Below, in pieces: positions 15,621 through 27,071 of a DNA stretch of 64,000 bases. Each line of letters begins with the position of its first letter. Position 1 is the stretch's first letter. The translations under genes and the position numbers were made by a program. The notes under the pieces were generated by a model. The model did not search any database. It was given only the letters and a program-made list of their open reading frames with translations, and was not told the DNA's origin. The DNA is from Marinobacter litoralis (GTDB lineage Bacteria > Pseudomonadota > Gammaproteobacteria > Pseudomonadales > Oleiphilaceae), in NCBI RefSeq assembly GCF_016427555.1, contig NZ_JAELVS010000003.1, forward strand, positions 336,550 through 400,549, written 5' to 3'.

Positions 15621-18473
15621 ATGGAAAAAACCTACCAGCCAGAAAACATCGAGCGCCAGTGGTACGAAAACTGGGAATCCAAAGGGTACTTCCGCCCCAG
15701 CGGAGAAGGCCAGTCCTACAGCATCGCTATCCCGCCACCTAACGTGACCGGCAGCCTGCACATGGGCCACGCCTTCCAGCACACCATCATGGACACCCTA
15801 ACCCGCTACAAGCGCATGCAGGGCAACAACACCGTCTGGACCGTCGGCACAGACCACGCTGGCATCGCCACCCAAATGGTCGTCGAGCGCAAACTAGCCG
15901 CAGAAGAAGGCAAAACCCGCCACGACCTCGGCCGGGAAGAATTCATCAAACGCATCTGGAACTGGAAAGAAGAATCCGGCGGAACCATCACCCGCCAGAT
16001 GCGCCGCCTGGGCAACTCCGTAGACTGGGACAACGAACGCTTCACCATGGACGATGGCTTCTACAAAGCCGTACAGGAAGTCTTCATCCGCCTATACGAA
16101 GACGGCCTCGTCTACCGCGGCAAGCGACTGGTTAACTGGGACCCGAAACTGCACACCGCCATCTCCGATCTGGAAGTGGAAAACAAAGAAGAAAAAGGCT
16201 TCTTCTGGCACCTGCGCTACCCGCTGGCTGACGGCGCAACCACCCAAGACGGAAAAGACTACGTCGTGGTCGCCACCACTCGTCCCGAAACCATGCTGGG
16301 CGACACCGCCGTAGCCGTACACCCGGACGACGAACGTTACCAGCACCTGATCGGCAAGCACGTGATGCTGCCGCTGGTAAACCGCAGAATCCCGATTGTG
16401 GCCGACCACCACGCTGACCCGGAAAAGGGCTCCGGCTGCGTCAAAATCACACCGGCCCACGACTTTAACGACTACGCCGTCGGTAAACGCAACAACCTGC
16501 CGATGATCAACGTCCTGACCCAGGATGCCAACATTCGTGACGTTGCCGAAGTCTTCAACAGCGACGGCACTGAAAACAGCGACATCGACGGCAGCATGCC
16601 AGCGGCCTACGCCGGCCTCACCCGCGAAGCGGCGCGCAAGCAAATCGTTGCCGACATGGAAGCCGAAGGCCTGGTACAACAGGTTGAAGATCACGTACTG
16701 AGCGTACCCCGCGGCGACCGCTCCGGCCTGATCATTGAGCCTATGCTCACCGATCAATGGTTTGCCGATGCCAAAACCCTGGCCAAGCCCGCCATTGAAG
16801 CGGTAGAAGACGGTCGTATCCAGTTTGTGCCCAAGCAGTACGAAAACATGTACTTCTCCTGGATGCGGGACATTCAGGACTGGTGTATCTCCCGCCAGCT
16901 TTGGTGGGGCCACCGGATTCCAGCCTGGTACGATGCCGAAGGCAACATCTACGTCGGGCGCGACGAAGACGAAGTGCGCAAAAAGCACAACCTGTCCGCC
17001 GATCTGGAACTGAAACAAGACGACGACGTACTGGACACCTGGTTCAGCTCCGCACTGTGGACCTTCGGCACCTTGGGCTGGCCGGAAATCACCGAGCGCC
17101 TGAAAACCTTCCACCCCACCGACGTGCTGGTCACCGGCTTCGACATCATCTTCTTCTGGGTAGCCCGGATGATCATGATGACCATGCACTTCATGAAAAA
17201 CGAAGACGGCACCCCGCAGGTTCCGTTCAAAACCGTTTACGTCACCGGGCTCATCCGCGACGAACACGGTGACAAGATGTCCAAATCCAAGGGCAACGTC
17301 ATCGACCCGCTGGACATGATCGACGGCATCGGCCTGGATGAACTGCTTGAAAAGCGCACCGGTAACCTCATGCAGCCCAAGCTGGCTGAAAAGATCGGCA
17401 AGCGCACCAAAAAGGAATTCCCGGAAGGCATCGCGGCCCACGGCACAGATGCCCTGCGCTTCACCCTGGCGGCCATGGCCACCACCGGCCGTGACATCAA
17501 CTGGGACATGAAACGACTGGAAGGCTACCGCAACTTCTGCAACAAGCTGTGGAACGCCGCGCGCTACGTTCTGATGAACACCGAAGGCGAAGACTGCGGT
17601 GTGAACGACGAGCCGGTAGAACTGTCGCTGGCGGATCGCTGGATCATCAGCGAGCTGCAGCACTGCGAACAGGAAGTGACTCGTCACCTTGAGCAGTACC
17701 GCTTCGATTTGGCGGCTTACGCGCTCTACGAGTTCATCTGGAACGAATACTGCGACTGGTACCTGGAACTGGCCAAGCCCTGCCTGAGCAACGACAGCGG
17801 CAGCGTTGAAGCCAAGCGCGGCACCCGCCGCACGCTGGTACGGGTTCTGGAAGCCATCCTGCGACTGGCGCACCCGATGATGCCTTACATCACCGAAGAA
17901 ATCTGGCAGCGCATTGCGCCTCTGGCCGGAAAGAGCGGCGACAGCATCATGCTGCAGCCCTTCCCGCAGCCGGAAGAGAGCAAACAAGACGCCACCGCCA
18001 AAGCCGACATCGAATGGGTGAAAGGCGTTATCGTCGCAGTACGTAACATTCGTGGCGAGATGAACATCTCCCCGGGCAAGCCGGTACCGGTATTCCTGAA
18101 AGGCGGCAACAGCGAAGACGAACGCCGCCTGAATGCCAACCGTCAGTTCCTGATGTCTTTGGCCAAGCTTGAAAAGCTGGAATGGCTGGGTTCCGAAAAA
18201 GCCCCCATGAGCGCCACACAGCTGGTTGGCGAAATGGAAGTTCTGGTCCCCATGGCCGGCCTGATCGACAAAGACGCTGAACTCAAGCGCCTGGACAAAG
18301 AGCTGGATCGACTGCAGAAAGAAATCAGCCGGGTTGAAGGCAAGTTGAGCAACGAAAAGTTCACCGCCAAAGCTCCGGCTGAAGTGATCGAAAAAGAGAA
18401 AGGTAAACTGCGCGATGCCCAAGGCAGCCTGCAGCGGTTGAGTGCACAGCGAGCCGAAATCGAGGCCATGTAA
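15621..18473 (+). CDS. valS: Valyl-tRNA synthetase
   Basis: 950 residues, class Ia synthetase that charges tRNA-Val and edits Thr-t[15 protein letters not shown] (about 40-51) carries the HIGH motif, [13 protein letters not shown] (about 551-563) the KMSKS motif, and the CP1 editing domain lies between. The C-terminal 65 residues form the tRNA-binding coiled coil ([20 protein letters not shown]). Length and order are normal for the family. It is followed after 4 nt by the panE-like gene. Confidence 0.97.
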   Translation: MEKTYQPENIERQWYENWESKGYFRPSGEGQSYSIAIPPPNVTGSLHMGHAFQHTIMDTLTRYKRMQGNNTVWTVGTDHAGIATQMVVERKLAAEEGKTRHDLGREEFIKRIWNWKEESGGTITRQMRRLGNSVDWDNERFTMDDGFYKAVQEVFIRLYEDGLVYRGKRLVNWDPKLHTAISDLEVENKEEKGFFWHLRYPLADGATTQDGKDYVVVATTRPETMLGDTAVAVHPDDERYQHLIGKHVMLPLVNRRIPIVADHHADPEKGSGCVKITPAHDFNDYAVGKRNNLPMINVLTQDANIRDVAEVFNSDGTENSDIDGSMPAAYAGLTREAARKQIVADMEAEGLVQQVEDHVLSVPRGDRSGLIIEPMLTDQWFADAKTLAKPAIEAVEDGRIQFVPKQYENMYFSWMRDIQDWCISRQLWWGHRIPAWYDAEGNIYVGRDEDEVRKKHNLSADLELKQDDDVLDTWFSSALWTFGTLGWPEITERLKTFHPTDVLVTGFDIIFFWVARMIMMTMHFMKNEDGTPQVPFKTVYVTGLIRDEHGDKMSKSKGNVIDPLDMIDGIGLDELLEKRTGNLMQPKLAEKIGKRTKKEFPEGIAAHGTDALRFTLAAMATTGRDINWDMKRLEGYRNFCNKLWNAARYVLMNTEGEDCGVNDEPVELSLADRWIISELQHCEQEVTRHLEQYRFDLAAYALYEFIWNEYCDWYLELAKPCLSNDSGSVEAKRGTRRTLVRVLEAILRLAHPMMPYITEEIWQRIAPLAGKSGDSIMLQPFPQPEESKQDATAKADIEWVKGVIVAVRNIRGEMNISPGKPVPVFLKGGNSEDERRLNANRQFLMSLAKLEKLEWLGSEKAPMSATQLVGEMEVLVPMAGLIDKDAELKRLDKELDRLQKEISRVEGKLSNEKFTAKAPAEVIEKEKGKLRDAQGSLQRLSAQRAEIEAM

Positions 18474-18477
18474 GGCC

Positions 18478-19362
18478 ATGATTGCGATTCTGGGAGCCGG
18501 CTCACTGGGCCGGCTTTGGGCCGCCAAACTGCCTGCGGGGCGCGTCGCCTTTGTGCCCCGCCCGGAGCAGTCTGCTGCCTCCCTCCGCTATCGCTTCCGG
18601 CCCGTTCAAGGGCCGGAAATACCGGTGCAAATTCCCTGGCTAAACAGCCACCAATCACCCTCGCTCTTATTGGTCACCACAAAAGCCGGCGACACTGTTG
18701 CCGCTTTGCAGAGCGTTGTTCCTCGACTGCCCGAGACAACACCCATCGTTTTGTTTCAGAATGGCCTCGGCAGCCAGCAAGATGTGGCCCAATCCTGGCC
18801 GAATCGCCCTATCCTCGCAGCAACCACCACCGAGGGTGCGAACCGGCCGAAGCCCGAACTGACGCTTCATGCCGGGCAAGGTGAAACCTGGATTGGTGCA
18901 CTCACCCCCGCTGGCGAAACCTGCCTTAACGAGGCGGTTTCCAGGCTGGCAGAAACCGGCCTGTGCGTTAACGCCACACCGGACATTCTCGACAGACTTT
19001 GGCAAAAACTGGTGATCAACGCGGGCATCAACCCATTTACCGCGATTTTGAATTGCCCGAACGGCGAGATTCTCAACCAACCGTTCTACCAGCAATGGAT
19101 CGATCCTCTGTGCCACGAAATCAGCAAACTGTTAACCGCCAGCGGTCAACCTTCGAGATCAGCGGCAACACTCCGGGAGGCAATCGAATCGGTCGCCTGC
19201 AGCACCGCAGCCAATACATCCTCGATGCGAGCCGATCGATTGGCCGGACGCACAACCGAAATTAACTTCATCAATGGCTACTTGGCGCGTGCCGGAACCG
19301 AGCTCGGCATCGACACCCCCGTGAACCAGATGCTCACCGATCAAGTAGAACAACTGAAATGA
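18478..19362 (+). CDS. panE: 2-dehydropantoate 2-reductase family protein
   Basis: 294 residues. The N-terminal MIAILGAGSLGRLWAAKL is an NADP-binding Rossmann GxGxxG motif; Lys in LWQKLVINAGINP (about 178-190) matches the catalytic Lys region of ketopantoate reductases. This enzyme makes pantoate for coenzyme A. The start at 18478 avoids overlap with valS and opens directly on the Rossmann strand. Paralogues of this family act on other 2-keto acids, so the pantothenate role is likely but not certain. Confidence 0.85.
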   Translation: MIAILGAGSLGRLWAAKLPAGRVAFVPRPEQSAASLRYRFRPVQGPEIPVQIPWLNSHQSPSLLLVTTKAGDTVAALQSVVPRLPETTPIVLFQNGLGSQQDVAQSWPNRPILAATTTEGANRPKPELTLHAGQGETWIGALTPAGETCLNEAVSRLAETGLCVNATPDILDRLWQKLVINAGINPFTAILNCPNGEILNQPFYQQWIDPLCHEISKLLTASGQPSRSAATLREAIESVACSTAANTSSMRADRLAGRTTEINFINGYLARAGTELGIDTPVNQMLTDQVEQLK

Positions 19363-19389
19363 CACTTTTTCTTCAGGAGCACTCGCACT

Positions 19390-19947
19390 ATGGGCAACCG
19401 CCTATCAAAAATTTATACCCGCACCGGTGATGACGGCACTACCGGCCTGGCAGACGGTAACCGAGTTACCAAGAACGCCCTGCGGGTCGAAGCTATGGGC
19501 ACCGTTGATGAGCTGAACTGCCACATAGGCATGCTGGTGGAAACGTTACCCGCTGAAGATGCTCTGGTAGATCTGTTCCGCCGCATTCAGCACCACCTGT
19601 TCGATATTGGCGGGGAGTTTGCCATCCCTGGTAGCGTGATGATTGGCGAAAAACACATAAGCTGGCTGGAGCAGGTGCTGGACGAACACAACGACGACCT
19701 GCCCCCTCTGAAGAATTTCATCCTACCCGGCGGTTCTCCCGCAGCCGCACAGTGTCATTTGGCCCGAGCAGTTTGCCGCCGCGCTGAACGGATTGTAGTT
19801 GGCCTTAGCCAAGAAGAGGAAATCAATGCCGGTGCGCGACAGTATCTGAACCGTCTGTCGGATCTGCTGTTCGTAGTATCCCGGGTACTGGCCCGTCGGG
19901 AAGGTGCTAAAGAAATTCTTTGGGAGCAACAAAAATCCGGCCTCTAA
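19390..19947 (+). CDS. Cob(I)alamin adenosyltransferase, PduO type
   Basis: 185 residues. It transfers adenosyl from ATP to cob(I)alamin to make coenzyme B12. The N-terminal TRTGDDGTTGLADG (about 10-23) is the ATP-binding loop of PduO-type ATR, and CRRAERIV followed by NRLSDLLFVVSR is the conserved C-terminal part. AGGAGC lies well placed before the ATG. Its stop codon is in the loop of the following terminator. No cobalamin biosynthesis genes are nearby, so it may serve salvage or a B12 enzyme elsewhere. Confidence 0.92.
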   Translation: MGNRLSKIYTRTGDDGTTGLADGNRVTKNALRVEAMGTVDELNCHIGMLVETLPAEDALVDLFRRIQHHLFDIGGEFAIPGSVMIGEKHISWLEQVLDEHNDDLPPLKNFILPGGSPAAAQCHLARAVCRRAERIVVGLSQEEEINAGARQYLNRLSDLLFVVSRVLARREGAKEILWEQQKSGL

Positions 19948-19960
19948 GGGCCGGATTTTT
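19931..19960 (+). terminator. Terminator overlapping the adenosyltransferase stop codon
   Basis: 12-bp perfect stem AAAAATCCGGCC / GGCCGGATTTTT with a 6-nt loop that contains the TAA stop (19945-19947). Symmetric A and T runs suggest activity in both directions, suiting the convergent MCP gene. Confidence 0.92.
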
Positions 19961-19980
19961 AGGTTTAAGTCTCGACGACA

Positions 19981-22062
19981 TCAGACCTTGAAGGCTTCGA
20001 CCAACTTCTGAAGCGACGCCGTCAAACCGGACATCTGGCGTGAAGAATCCAAGGTTTCCTGTGCGTTTTCGGCCGTGCTTTGGCCCAATTCACCGATGCT
20101 TTCAACATTGGCATTCACGTTCTTCGCCACTGCGGATTGCTCTTCAGCTGCCTGCGCAATCTGGTGGCTCATATCGACAATTTCAGAAATTCCGTGTGCG
20201 ATGCTATCCAGAGCCTGCGTCACTTCCGTAGACTTCTGAACGGTCAGTTCAGTCGCGCCATGACTACTGGTCATGGCCGATACCGCTTCTTTCACCCCAC
20301 CTTGCAAGCGGGAAATCATATCTTCGATTTCCTCAGTGGACTTGTGAGTACGCTGCGACAACGACCGCACCTCATCCGCCACTACCGCAAAGCCACGGCC
20401 GTATTCGCCAGCACGCGCAGCCTCGATGGCCGCATTAAGCGCCAACAAGTTGGTCTGCTCCGCGATGGCTTTTATCTCGACAAGAACCTGACTGATGTTA
20501 TCGCTGTCTTTGTTAACCCGATTGATGACATCCATCGCATCGGCAATCTCGCTGGCCAGCTTATGAATCGTCTCTACGGTATCCGCAACCACCTGTCGGC
20601 CTGTTTCGGTGTCCCGCTCTGCGCTACCAGCGCTGTCGGCTACCCGATGGGCACTCTCGGTCACTTCGTTTACCGCCTCGACCATCTGCCCCATGGCTTC
20701 ATTAATCTGGCTGCTTTCATCCATCTGACGCGCCACCGCTTCACTGTTTGCAGCCGCAGTATCGTTGACCCGGACAGCCTGAAGGCCGACATCCGTGGTG
20801 GTCGCACTCACAGACCGGATCAGCTCGGCAATCTTGTCGGTCATGTTGTTGAATTCCGATGTGAGCACGCCTAGTTCGTCGCGGTTCGAAAGCTCGATAT
20901 GCGTGGTCATATCACCGGCTGCCACACTTCTGGCGGCAGAACTGAACCGGCCAATGGCAACCCTGACCGACATAAAGAAACCAATGTACAAATACACCAC
21001 TACCAGCATTACTGCGATCAGAGAGACAACAATGATGGTTCGCTGACGGGTTTCACTCGCTAAACGGTGTTCCAGGTTGGCCCCGACCACCTCAAAAATC
21101 GTCTCGGTCAAGGCATCGAAATGTTTGGTCTGGGCAGTTACCGTTGCATCGTATTCCTGCCACGGAGCCTCCAGCCGCATCGGGGTGATTATCTGAACAT
21201 CCAGCGCATTCCTGACAACCAGCAAGCTGCCATCAACACGAGACAGGGCGGGATCCTCGGCCAACTCAGGCGAAGCATCTTTAGCAACCACCAGGCTGGG
21301 AGACAGCAAAGAGCTTCGGTTGGTCAAACGATCAAAGATCTCGTTCAGGTTTTCGCTCATTGCATAGCCCACCTGCCCGTCTACCAACGAGAAGATACCG
21401 TAGGATCGGGCGCTACCGATGGCATTACGTGCATCCGGAAAAACATCACGTACCAAGCCAAGCAATAACTGGTTTTCGCGGGAAACGTCCTGCCCCAAAC
21501 CCGACACTTCCATCGTGGCTGGCAACACGGCCACCACTTTCTGCACGAACTCCTGATAGTACTTGAACTGCGCGTCCATACTGCCCTGATAGCTATTACT
21601 CTTCAGGAGTGCACGCCAATCTTTCTGCAATGCAAGAATCTGTTCCTGCCAGGACCCGGATTCATCAAACGAACGACGCGGTTCGGCCAAATCTGTCAGC
21701 AACGCATCCACTTGTTTCGCCGCCCGATCAGCTTTGTCAGCCAGTGCAGGATCTTCTTTGAGGATGGCGGGCGCTTTGTAGTCACGAAACTCCATTGCCG
21801 CTGCCAGCAATCGATCGGCGGTTTGCAGCTCCACTAATCCGTCAATGCTGCGATTCATGGTTTGCACAGACTGATTGAGGCCGGAAATTACCAGCCAGGA
21901 CAGCACCAAAATCGGACCAAGAAAGAGAATGCTGATGAGGCTGAACTTGTAAACCATCGGCAGCCGGTTCATCAACGCAATCGCTGGATTAATTAAGTAG
22001 TTCAAAGCGCCCTCGCCCAGATTCGAAAACCGAACCATGAATGTTATTTTTTTGATTTTCAC
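19981..22062 (-). CDS. Methyl-accepting chemotaxis protein
   Basis: 693 residues from a GTG start; an ATG eight codons later (22038) is equally possible, and neither has a clear ribosome site. Helix 1 (about 40-62) and helix 2 (about 347-369) enclose a ~285-residue helical sensor domain. A HAMP domain follows, then the signalling domain with the hairpin tip [22 protein letters not shown] and the segment [21 protein letters not shown]. It would signal to CheA/CheW; the ligand cannot be told from sequence. No chemotaxis genes are adjacent. Confidence 0.93.
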   Translation of the reverse strand: MKIKKITFMVRFSNLGEGALNYLINPAIALMNRLPMVYKFSLISILFLGPILVLSWLVISGLNQSVQTMNRSIDGLVELQTADRLLAAAMEFRDYKAPAILKEDPALADKADRAAKQVDALLTDLAEPRRSFDESGSWQEQILALQKDWRALLKSNSYQGSMDAQFKYYQEFVQKVVAVLPATMEVSGLGQDVSRENQLLLGLVRDVFPDARNAIGSARSYGIFSLVDGQVGYAMSENLNEIFDRLTNRSSLLSPSLVVAKDASPELAEDPALSRVDGSLLVVRNALDVQIITPMRLEAPWQEYDATVTAQTKHFDALTETIFEVVGANLEHRLASETRQRTIIVVSLIAVMLVVVYLYIGFFMSVRVAIGRFSSAARSVAAGDMTTHIELSNRDELGVLTSEFNNMTDKIAELIRSVSATTTDVGLQAVRVNDTAAANSEAVARQMDESSQINEAMGQMVEAVNEVTESAHRVADSAGSAERDTETGRQVVADTVETIHKLASEIADAMDVINRVNKDSDNISQVLVEIKAIAEQTNLLALNAAIEAARAGEYGRGFAVVADEVRSLSQRTHKSTEEIEDMISRLQGGVKEAVSAMTSSHGATELTVQKSTEVTQALDSIAHGISEIVDMSHQIAQAAEEQSAVAKNVNANVESIGELGQSTAENAQETLDSSRQMSGLTASLQKLVEAFKV

Positions 22063-22104
22063 CTACAGCTGAAACGTTTGAATCGCTCCAAAGAGGTATT
22101 GGAT

Positions 22105-22992
22105 CTAAACCACGCCTGCAATAACCAGCAACGCAATGGCACAGATCCAAACCAGCATGCTGCGGCTCAATAGATCCCTGATGGCAATCAGACTGCGGCC
22201 GCCGAAGCTTGGCCAGTCTGCCGGATGTAACTCCGAGAACCGTTCAGGATCAAGTGCATATCCGGTTAACGACCCGTTGGCGGAAATCATTAGCACTTCC
22301 GTCGTCGATTTTTTCAAGCCGGGCAAAACTTGACGAACTTTACGGGACCAGCCAGACAAATCGCCCGCCACACCGAACGTGCAGGCAAGCAATCGAGCCG
22401 GAATCCAGCCAACCCAAAAGGTCAGTTTTCGATACCCCGGTCGTGCTCCGGCTTGCGGCCAATGCTCCGCCAACGCCGATACACCACGAGCCAGAACGGC
22501 AGCCCCAATACCACCTACGACATACCAGAACACCACCAGGAAAAAACGGTCGAACACGTTGACAATCAGCGCCTTGGAAACCGACAAATGCATCACTTCG
22601 GGGGATACCGCCGCACCGCGCTCATCGGCCGGCAGCCGGTCTTTCACATGATGCCAGGCGCCCTGCATGTCACCATGCCCCCAAGCTTCGGAATAGGCCT
22701 TCAGTGACTCCTGCCAGCCCGGCACGCCCATCAGCAGGACAAGCAACACCATCTCTAACGGATAAACAGCCAGCCGAAACCCCAGCTGCTCTGCCAGCAC
22801 CGTCAACAGTACCAGGCAAATCGCGGGCAGCACGACCAGCGCATACCCCCTTGTCGGGGACGTTTCATGCCCCGCCTTGCTCGTGGCCCCCTGCTGAAAC
22901 CAGGCACGCCAGAATCCATCCGCGCTGTATGCGCCTTGCCGGTCCAGCTTGCGGCGAATCACATACGCCAACAGCAATATCACCAAAACCAT
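22105..22992 (-). CDS. ampE: AmpE-type membrane protein
   Basis: 295 residues with hydrophobic helices at the N-terminus (MVLVILLLAYVIRRKLD), at about 48-90, about 150-170, and at the very C-terminus. This is the AmpE family, an inner-membrane protein linked to AmpD and beta-lactamase induction but of unknown activity. The ATG directly abuts the ampD stop codon (0-nt gap), so it is coupled to ampD. Confidence 0.88.
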   Translation of the reverse strand: MVLVILLLAYVIRRKLDRQGAYSADGFWRAWFQQGATSKAGHETSPTRGYALVVLPAICLVLLTVLAEQLGFRLAVYPLEMVLLVLLMGVPGWQESLKAYSEAWGHGDMQGAWHHVKDRLPADERGAAVSPEVMHLSVSKALIVNVFDRFFLVVFWYVVGGIGAAVLARGVSALAEHWPQAGARPGYRKLTFWVGWIPARLLACTFGVAGDLSGWSRKVRQVLPGLKKSTTEVLMISANGSLTGYALDPERFSELHPADWPSFGGRSLIAIRDLLSRSMLVWICAIALLVIAGVV

Positions 22993-23619
22993 TCAGTTTT
23001 TCTCCGAGCTGCTCACAAGCTTGTGAAAGTGCCGCCATTGAAACACCGGGCCAGGATCTGTCTTGCGGCCGGGGGCAATATCACTATGACCGGTGATGCG
23101 ATCTGGGGTGACAGCGGGCCAGGCCGCCATAGTCAATCGCGTGAGCCGAGCCAAGGTTTGATACTGTGGCTCGGTATACGGAATGTCGTCAGTACCTTCA
23201 AGTTCGACCCCAATGGCAAAGTCATTGCATTCCTGCTCATCGCCAAAACAGGACCTGCCGGCATGCCAGGCTCGGTCAAGGCAACTGACAAACTGCACAA
23301 CCGAACCATCCCGACGCACCAGTGCGTGCGCCGACACTTTCATGTCAGCGATCTCGGAAAAATAGGGGTGCGCGTGTCGATCCAGGCGGTTGCAAAAGAA
23401 ATCTTCAATGTAAGGACCACCAAACTGCCCGGGAGGCAAACTGATGTTATGCACGACCAACAAGGTAATCTCAGCTCCGTCCGGGCGGGGGCCGAAGTTG
23501 GGCGACGGGTGCCATATGCTATCGGGAAAGCGGCCGGTCTCCCGCAAGGTATCAACTTGCGAGGTAAAATCAACGTTGGAACCGGAGGGGGCTATGAGAT
23601 CAGATTGTATATTTGGCAA
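22993..23619 (-). CDS. ampD: 1,6-anhydro-N-acetylmuramyl-L-alanine amidase AmpD
   Basis: 208 residues from a TTG start. AmpD is a cytoplasmic zinc amidase that recycles anhydromuropeptides and keeps AmpR inactive. LLVVHNISLPPGQFGG supplies the first Zn His, DRAWHAG and GHSDIAPGRKTDPGP the remaining ligands and catalytic residues. No ATG is available; a second TTG 24 codons in would give the same N-terminal length as E. coli AmpD, so the start is uncertain. Confidence 0.92.
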   Translation of the reverse strand: MPNIQSDLIAPSGSNVDFTSQVDTLRETGRFPDSIWHPSPNFGPRPDGAEITLLVVHNISLPPGQFGGPYIEDFFCNRLDRHAHPYFSEIADMKVSAHALVRRDGSVVQFVSCLDRAWHAGRSCFGDEQECNDFAIGVELEGTDDIPYTEPQYQTLARLTRLTMAAWPAVTPDRITGHSDIAPGRKTDPGPVFQWRHFHKLVSSSEKN

Positions 23620-23710
23620 GGCTCATCCGTAGGGGCAATGAGTGATTCAAGTATTTCGATTGAATCACAAAGCGATTACAGATGCCACGAATTACCCGAA
23701 TAGCAAGGCT

Positions 23711-25999
23711 TCAGTCCTTTCGACTTTGCCGGAGGTTATCAATGATGGATTCAAGTGCGCGATCGAAGATCAAGCCATCATCCAACAACGTGATCTCATC
23801 TTTCTGCATCGCCAATGCAAGGTCGTCACGAAGATATTCGGCTACTTTCGCCCCGTTACGGTTCACAAAAATGTACTTATCGGTCGCCTTGATGAAGGCC
23901 GCCAGCTTGCAGCGAACCCGAACACCGTCTCTATTCAGTTCAAGCCAGGACCCTACGCTCAACTGATCAGCTGTATCGAGCCACCGTTGATCAGCAACGT
24001 CTTTTTCCGATTGAGCCGCTGCCTGATCGACAATCTCTACCGCGCCGCCGTTACCGTCGTCGCCCTGGTCTGAACCAGGCTCTTTCCCCTCATCCTTAAG
24101 TTCTTCAGGCTCAAGAAGCGGCGGCTCTGCTTCAGCGTTCTCATCAAAGGCAATATCAGAGTGCTCTGGCGCGTCCTCCTTGGAGTCGCCAGGCTCAATC
24201 GGCGCTGTCACCAGATTCTGCAGCACATCAACGTGCACCAACTCTAAGTCCCGTATCACCGCATCAGTAGCAAACGGATCCCAGGAAATTTCCTGTAACG
24301 CCTTACGCAGCCCTTCTACCACATCCGGAATGGCTCTCAACAGGTCCGAACGGGTGTCAGAGGAAACCGGATGCGGATCAACACTCCACACCAACCGCTC
24401 GGTCAACGCTCTGGCGCTGGCCCATTCATGGGTCTCCTCCCCGTGGCGCAATAACACCCACTGGAGATAGCGCGATAGTGGGTCGTGGACAATCTGTGAG
24501 ACGGGCTGCGGGAGCTCGTGCGCTTCCGTTTGCTGGCGGATCAACTCGGCCGCGGCCTGCTGGGCGCGCTCCTGCCTGGCCCGCCCTTCTTCCGCATCCC
24601 GAAGCCTTTGCTCGACCAGTTCTCTGCGGCGGCGGTCCAGATCCATGAAATGACCGAAGTCTTTCACCAGTTCCTCGAACAGCCCCACGTTCTCGCTGTA
24701 CTCAGACAACACGCGCTCAACGACTTCCTCAATTTTATCGCGCAGCGGATCCCGCACGCCCGCTCGCTTCTCACTCCACCCAATTGCCGCCAGTGCAAGT
24801 TCGTTCAGCAACTTACGTACCGGATGCCCGCCGCGGTTGAAGAAATTTCGGTCACAAAGGGCCACCTTCAATACCGGTATTTGCAGCCGGCCAATCAGCG
24901 CCTTCATCACCGGATGCAATTGCCGGTCTTCCAGAATAAACTCGAACAGCATTGAAACAAGGTTAATAACATCACCATCAACCTGCCCAACAGACGCCTT
25001 TTCCCCCTCAACCGACTGTAGCAATGGTTTCAATTGATCCCGCAATGGCAGAACCTGTTCGTTGCGTGCAGTCTGGGTAGCTGATTGGAGCTGGCTCAAC
25101 TGAGTGATCAATCGTTCTGTCTCTAACACCTGCCCTACAGCTTTCTCCGCCGGGGCTTCCTGATGATCGGTTTGATGCAGCAACGCGCTTAACTCACTTA
25201 ATGTCGGCGTTACTTCCGCCTCTTTGTCATGGGAGGCAAGGTTCGAGCCGCCACTGTGTCGGGTACTGTCTGATGTCGGCACCGCACGAGGAATAGAAGA
25301 ACCCGCACGCGGCGGTGTGGTCATCTCCGTCAATACGCCCTGGGTCACCAGGGTCTGGTTACAGGCCTGATAAAACGCCCCGAGCTGTTCGGTGAGCATT
25401 CGCTCGAAAAGCTTCAGCACCACCAGTTTGGCACGGATGTCGATATCGAGATCCGCGCAGGCTTCTGAAATCGCTCCTCCCAATACTTCGGGGCTCAGTG
25501 GAATCTGTGCGTCGGTCAGCGACAAGTCCGGAACGGAATGGCGCACTCTGGCCGCCAACAGACTCAAGACTTCCGCATACCGGTTCCGCAACCGATTGAT
25601 CAGGTTGTCCAGCGCTACCTGCTGTTCAAGATCCCCGTGGTCAACCAAACTTAGTGAATCAACATCCACGTGTTCCAGCGACTGACCTTTCTGACCCGGA
25701 TGAAATCGCCCCAGTTCGTTAAAGGACTGACTTACGTACTGCAGAATGGATACGGTCATGGCCTTGCGCCGCAAGCGCAGTTCACGCATGGCATCAAAAT
25801 AGGAGGCCTGGTCCTGGTTCGAGCCCGCTCGGTCAGCCAAAGCGAACAAACTGTCATCAGCCTTTTCGAAAAAACCCGCAAGCACGGTCTGGAGTGATTG
25901 GCCGGAACTGTCCCGCAGTCGCACTAACGCTAACGGTAGCGAGAATTTGCCTACCGATGTTTGGCCACCCAAGTGAACGACCTTACTGTGCTGTGCCAT
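23711..25999 (-). CDS. DUF1631 family protein
   Basis: 762 residues from MAQHSKVVHLGG. No catalytic motif is recognisable. The protein is mostly helical and acidic, with a charged helix near residues 475-510 (RRRELVEQRLRDAEEGRARQ) and an acidic linker near 610-665. The C-terminal 100 residues (SVGSWLELNRDGVRVRCKLAAF...YIFVNRNGAKVAEY) look like a small beta domain of PilZ-like character. DUF1631 proteins are common beside ampD/nadC in this group; function unknown. In-frame residues upstream of this ATG lack family similarity. Confidence 0.8.
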   Translation of the reverse strand: MAQHSKVVHLGGQTSVGKFSLPLALVRLRDSSGQSLQTVLAGFFEKADDSLFALADRAGSNQDQASYFDAMRELRLRRKAMTVSILQYVSQSFNELGRFHPGQKGQSLEHVDVDSLSLVDHGDLEQQVALDNLINRLRNRYAEVLSLLAARVRHSVPDLSLTDAQIPLSPEVLGGAISEACADLDIDIRAKLVVLKLFERMLTEQLGAFYQACNQTLVTQGVLTEMTTPPRAGSSIPRAVPTSDSTRHSGGSNLASHDKEAEVTPTLSELSALLHQTDHQEAPAEKAVGQVLETERLITQLSQLQSATQTARNEQVLPLRDQLKPLLQSVEGEKASVGQVDGDVINLVSMLFEFILEDRQLHPVMKALIGRLQIPVLKVALCDRNFFNRGGHPVRKLLNELALAAIGWSEKRAGVRDPLRDKIEEVVERVLSEYSENVGLFEELVKDFGHFMDLDRRRRELVEQRLRDAEEGRARQERAQQAAAELIRQQTEAHELPQPVSQIVHDPLSRYLQWVLLRHGEETHEWASARALTERLVWSVDPHPVSSDTRSDLLRAIPDVVEGLRKALQEISWDPFATDAVIRDLELVHVDVLQNLVTAPIEPGDSKEDAPEHSDIAFDENAEAEPPLLEPEELKDEGKEPGSDQGDDGNGGAVEIVDQAAAQSEKDVADQRWLDTADQLSVGSWLELNRDGVRVRCKLAAFIKATDKYIFVNRNGAKVAEYLRDDLALAMQKDEITLLDDGLIFDRALESIIDNLRQSRKD

Positions 26000-26215
26000 G
26001 GATATGCTCCGTCCCAAACCTGTTAAACAATGTAAAACACGGCGTGAATACATCATATAGGCATTGCCTGTCACCTTCTGTCAGAATTTGTCACCTTTTG
26101 TTTACGCCGGAACTCAGTCACATTATTCGGTCTCGCACGGCGCATTTTGATTAACTGCCCGAGCGAAGTAGAATTGCGGGCCATCAACCCACATTCACTT
26201 ACCCGGAACGTCACC

Positions 26216-27055
26216 ATGATCAACCCAGAACTGCTTCGACAGGCCCGCATTGAATCCGTTGCTCAAAGCCTGCGGGAAGACATTGGCGATGGCGACATCA
26301 CCGCCATGCTGATCCCTGCCGACAAGCCAGCCGAAGGCCGGGTTATCACGCGCGAACCTGCCAGGCTGGCCGGTAAAGAATGGGTGAACGAAGTATTTCG
26401 CCAGGTAGACCCGCAGGTTAAGCTGGAATGGTTGCATGAAGATGGCGATCAACTGCAGGCGGATGACGTTATCTTCCGGATGTCCGGAAACGCCCGCTCG
26501 CTTCTGACCGCCGAGCGCTCTGCACTCAACTGGCTTCAGATGTTATCGGGCGTGGCCACCGAATGCGCCCGGTTTGCTGCCAAGGTTTCGCACACCAAGG
26601 TGCAACTGCTGGATACTCGCAAGACACTGCCAGGGTTACGACTTGCCCAGAAGTATGCGGTCACCTGCGGCGATTGCAGCAATCACCGCATCGGGCTGTG
26701 GGACGCTTTTCTGATCAAGGAAAATCACATTGCTGCGTGCGGGTCTATCGCAGCAGCCGTTAAAGAGGCCCATCGCATTGCTCCGGGCAAACCGGTCGAA
26801 GTAGAAACCGAATCTCTGGATGAGCTAAGGCAAGCACTGGATGCCGGTGCCGACATCATTATGCTGGACGAGTTTTCCATGGAGGATATGAAACAAGCGG
26901 TGCAGCATGTTGGCGGGCGCGCAAAACTTGAAGCTTCAGGTGGTATCAACGAACAAACACTGGTTCCCATTGCAGAAACTGGCGTTGATTTCATTTCGAT
27001 TGGCGCCCTGACCAAAGACGTGAAAGCCATCGACCTATCTATGCGTCTGGATTAA
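26216..27055 (+). CDS. nadC: Nicotinate-nucleotide pyrophosphorylase (quinolinate phosphoribosyltransferase)
   Basis: 279 residues. It converts quinolinate and PRPP to nicotinate mononucleotide in NAD synthesis. [19 protein letters not shown] (about 135-153) is the quinolinate/PRPP-binding segment, KENHI and EVETESLDE follow, and LEASGGI (about 240-246) closes the barrel. Start chosen at [13 protein letters not shown] (26216). It is divergent from the DUF1631 gene. Confidence 0.96.
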   Translation: MINPELLRQARIESVAQSLREDIGDGDITAMLIPADKPAEGRVITREPARLAGKEWVNEVFRQVDPQVKLEWLHEDGDQLQADDVIFRMSGNARSLLTAERSALNWLQMLSGVATECARFAAKVSHTKVQLLDTRKTLPGLRLAQKYAVTCGDCSNHRIGLWDAFLIKENHIAACGSIAAAVKEAHRIAPGKPVEVETESLDELRQALDAGADIIMLDEFSMEDMKQAVQHVGGRAKLEASGGINEQTLVPIAETGVDFISIGALTKDVKAIDLSMRLD

Positions 27056-27071
27056 TCCAGACGCTTTTCGA

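Noticed and set aside
16092..18527. 811-codon open frame antisense to valS
   Set aside because: A shadow of valS codon usage: the sense strand encodes an intact 950-residue synthetase with all motifs, and the antisense product has no recognisable domain or ribosome site.
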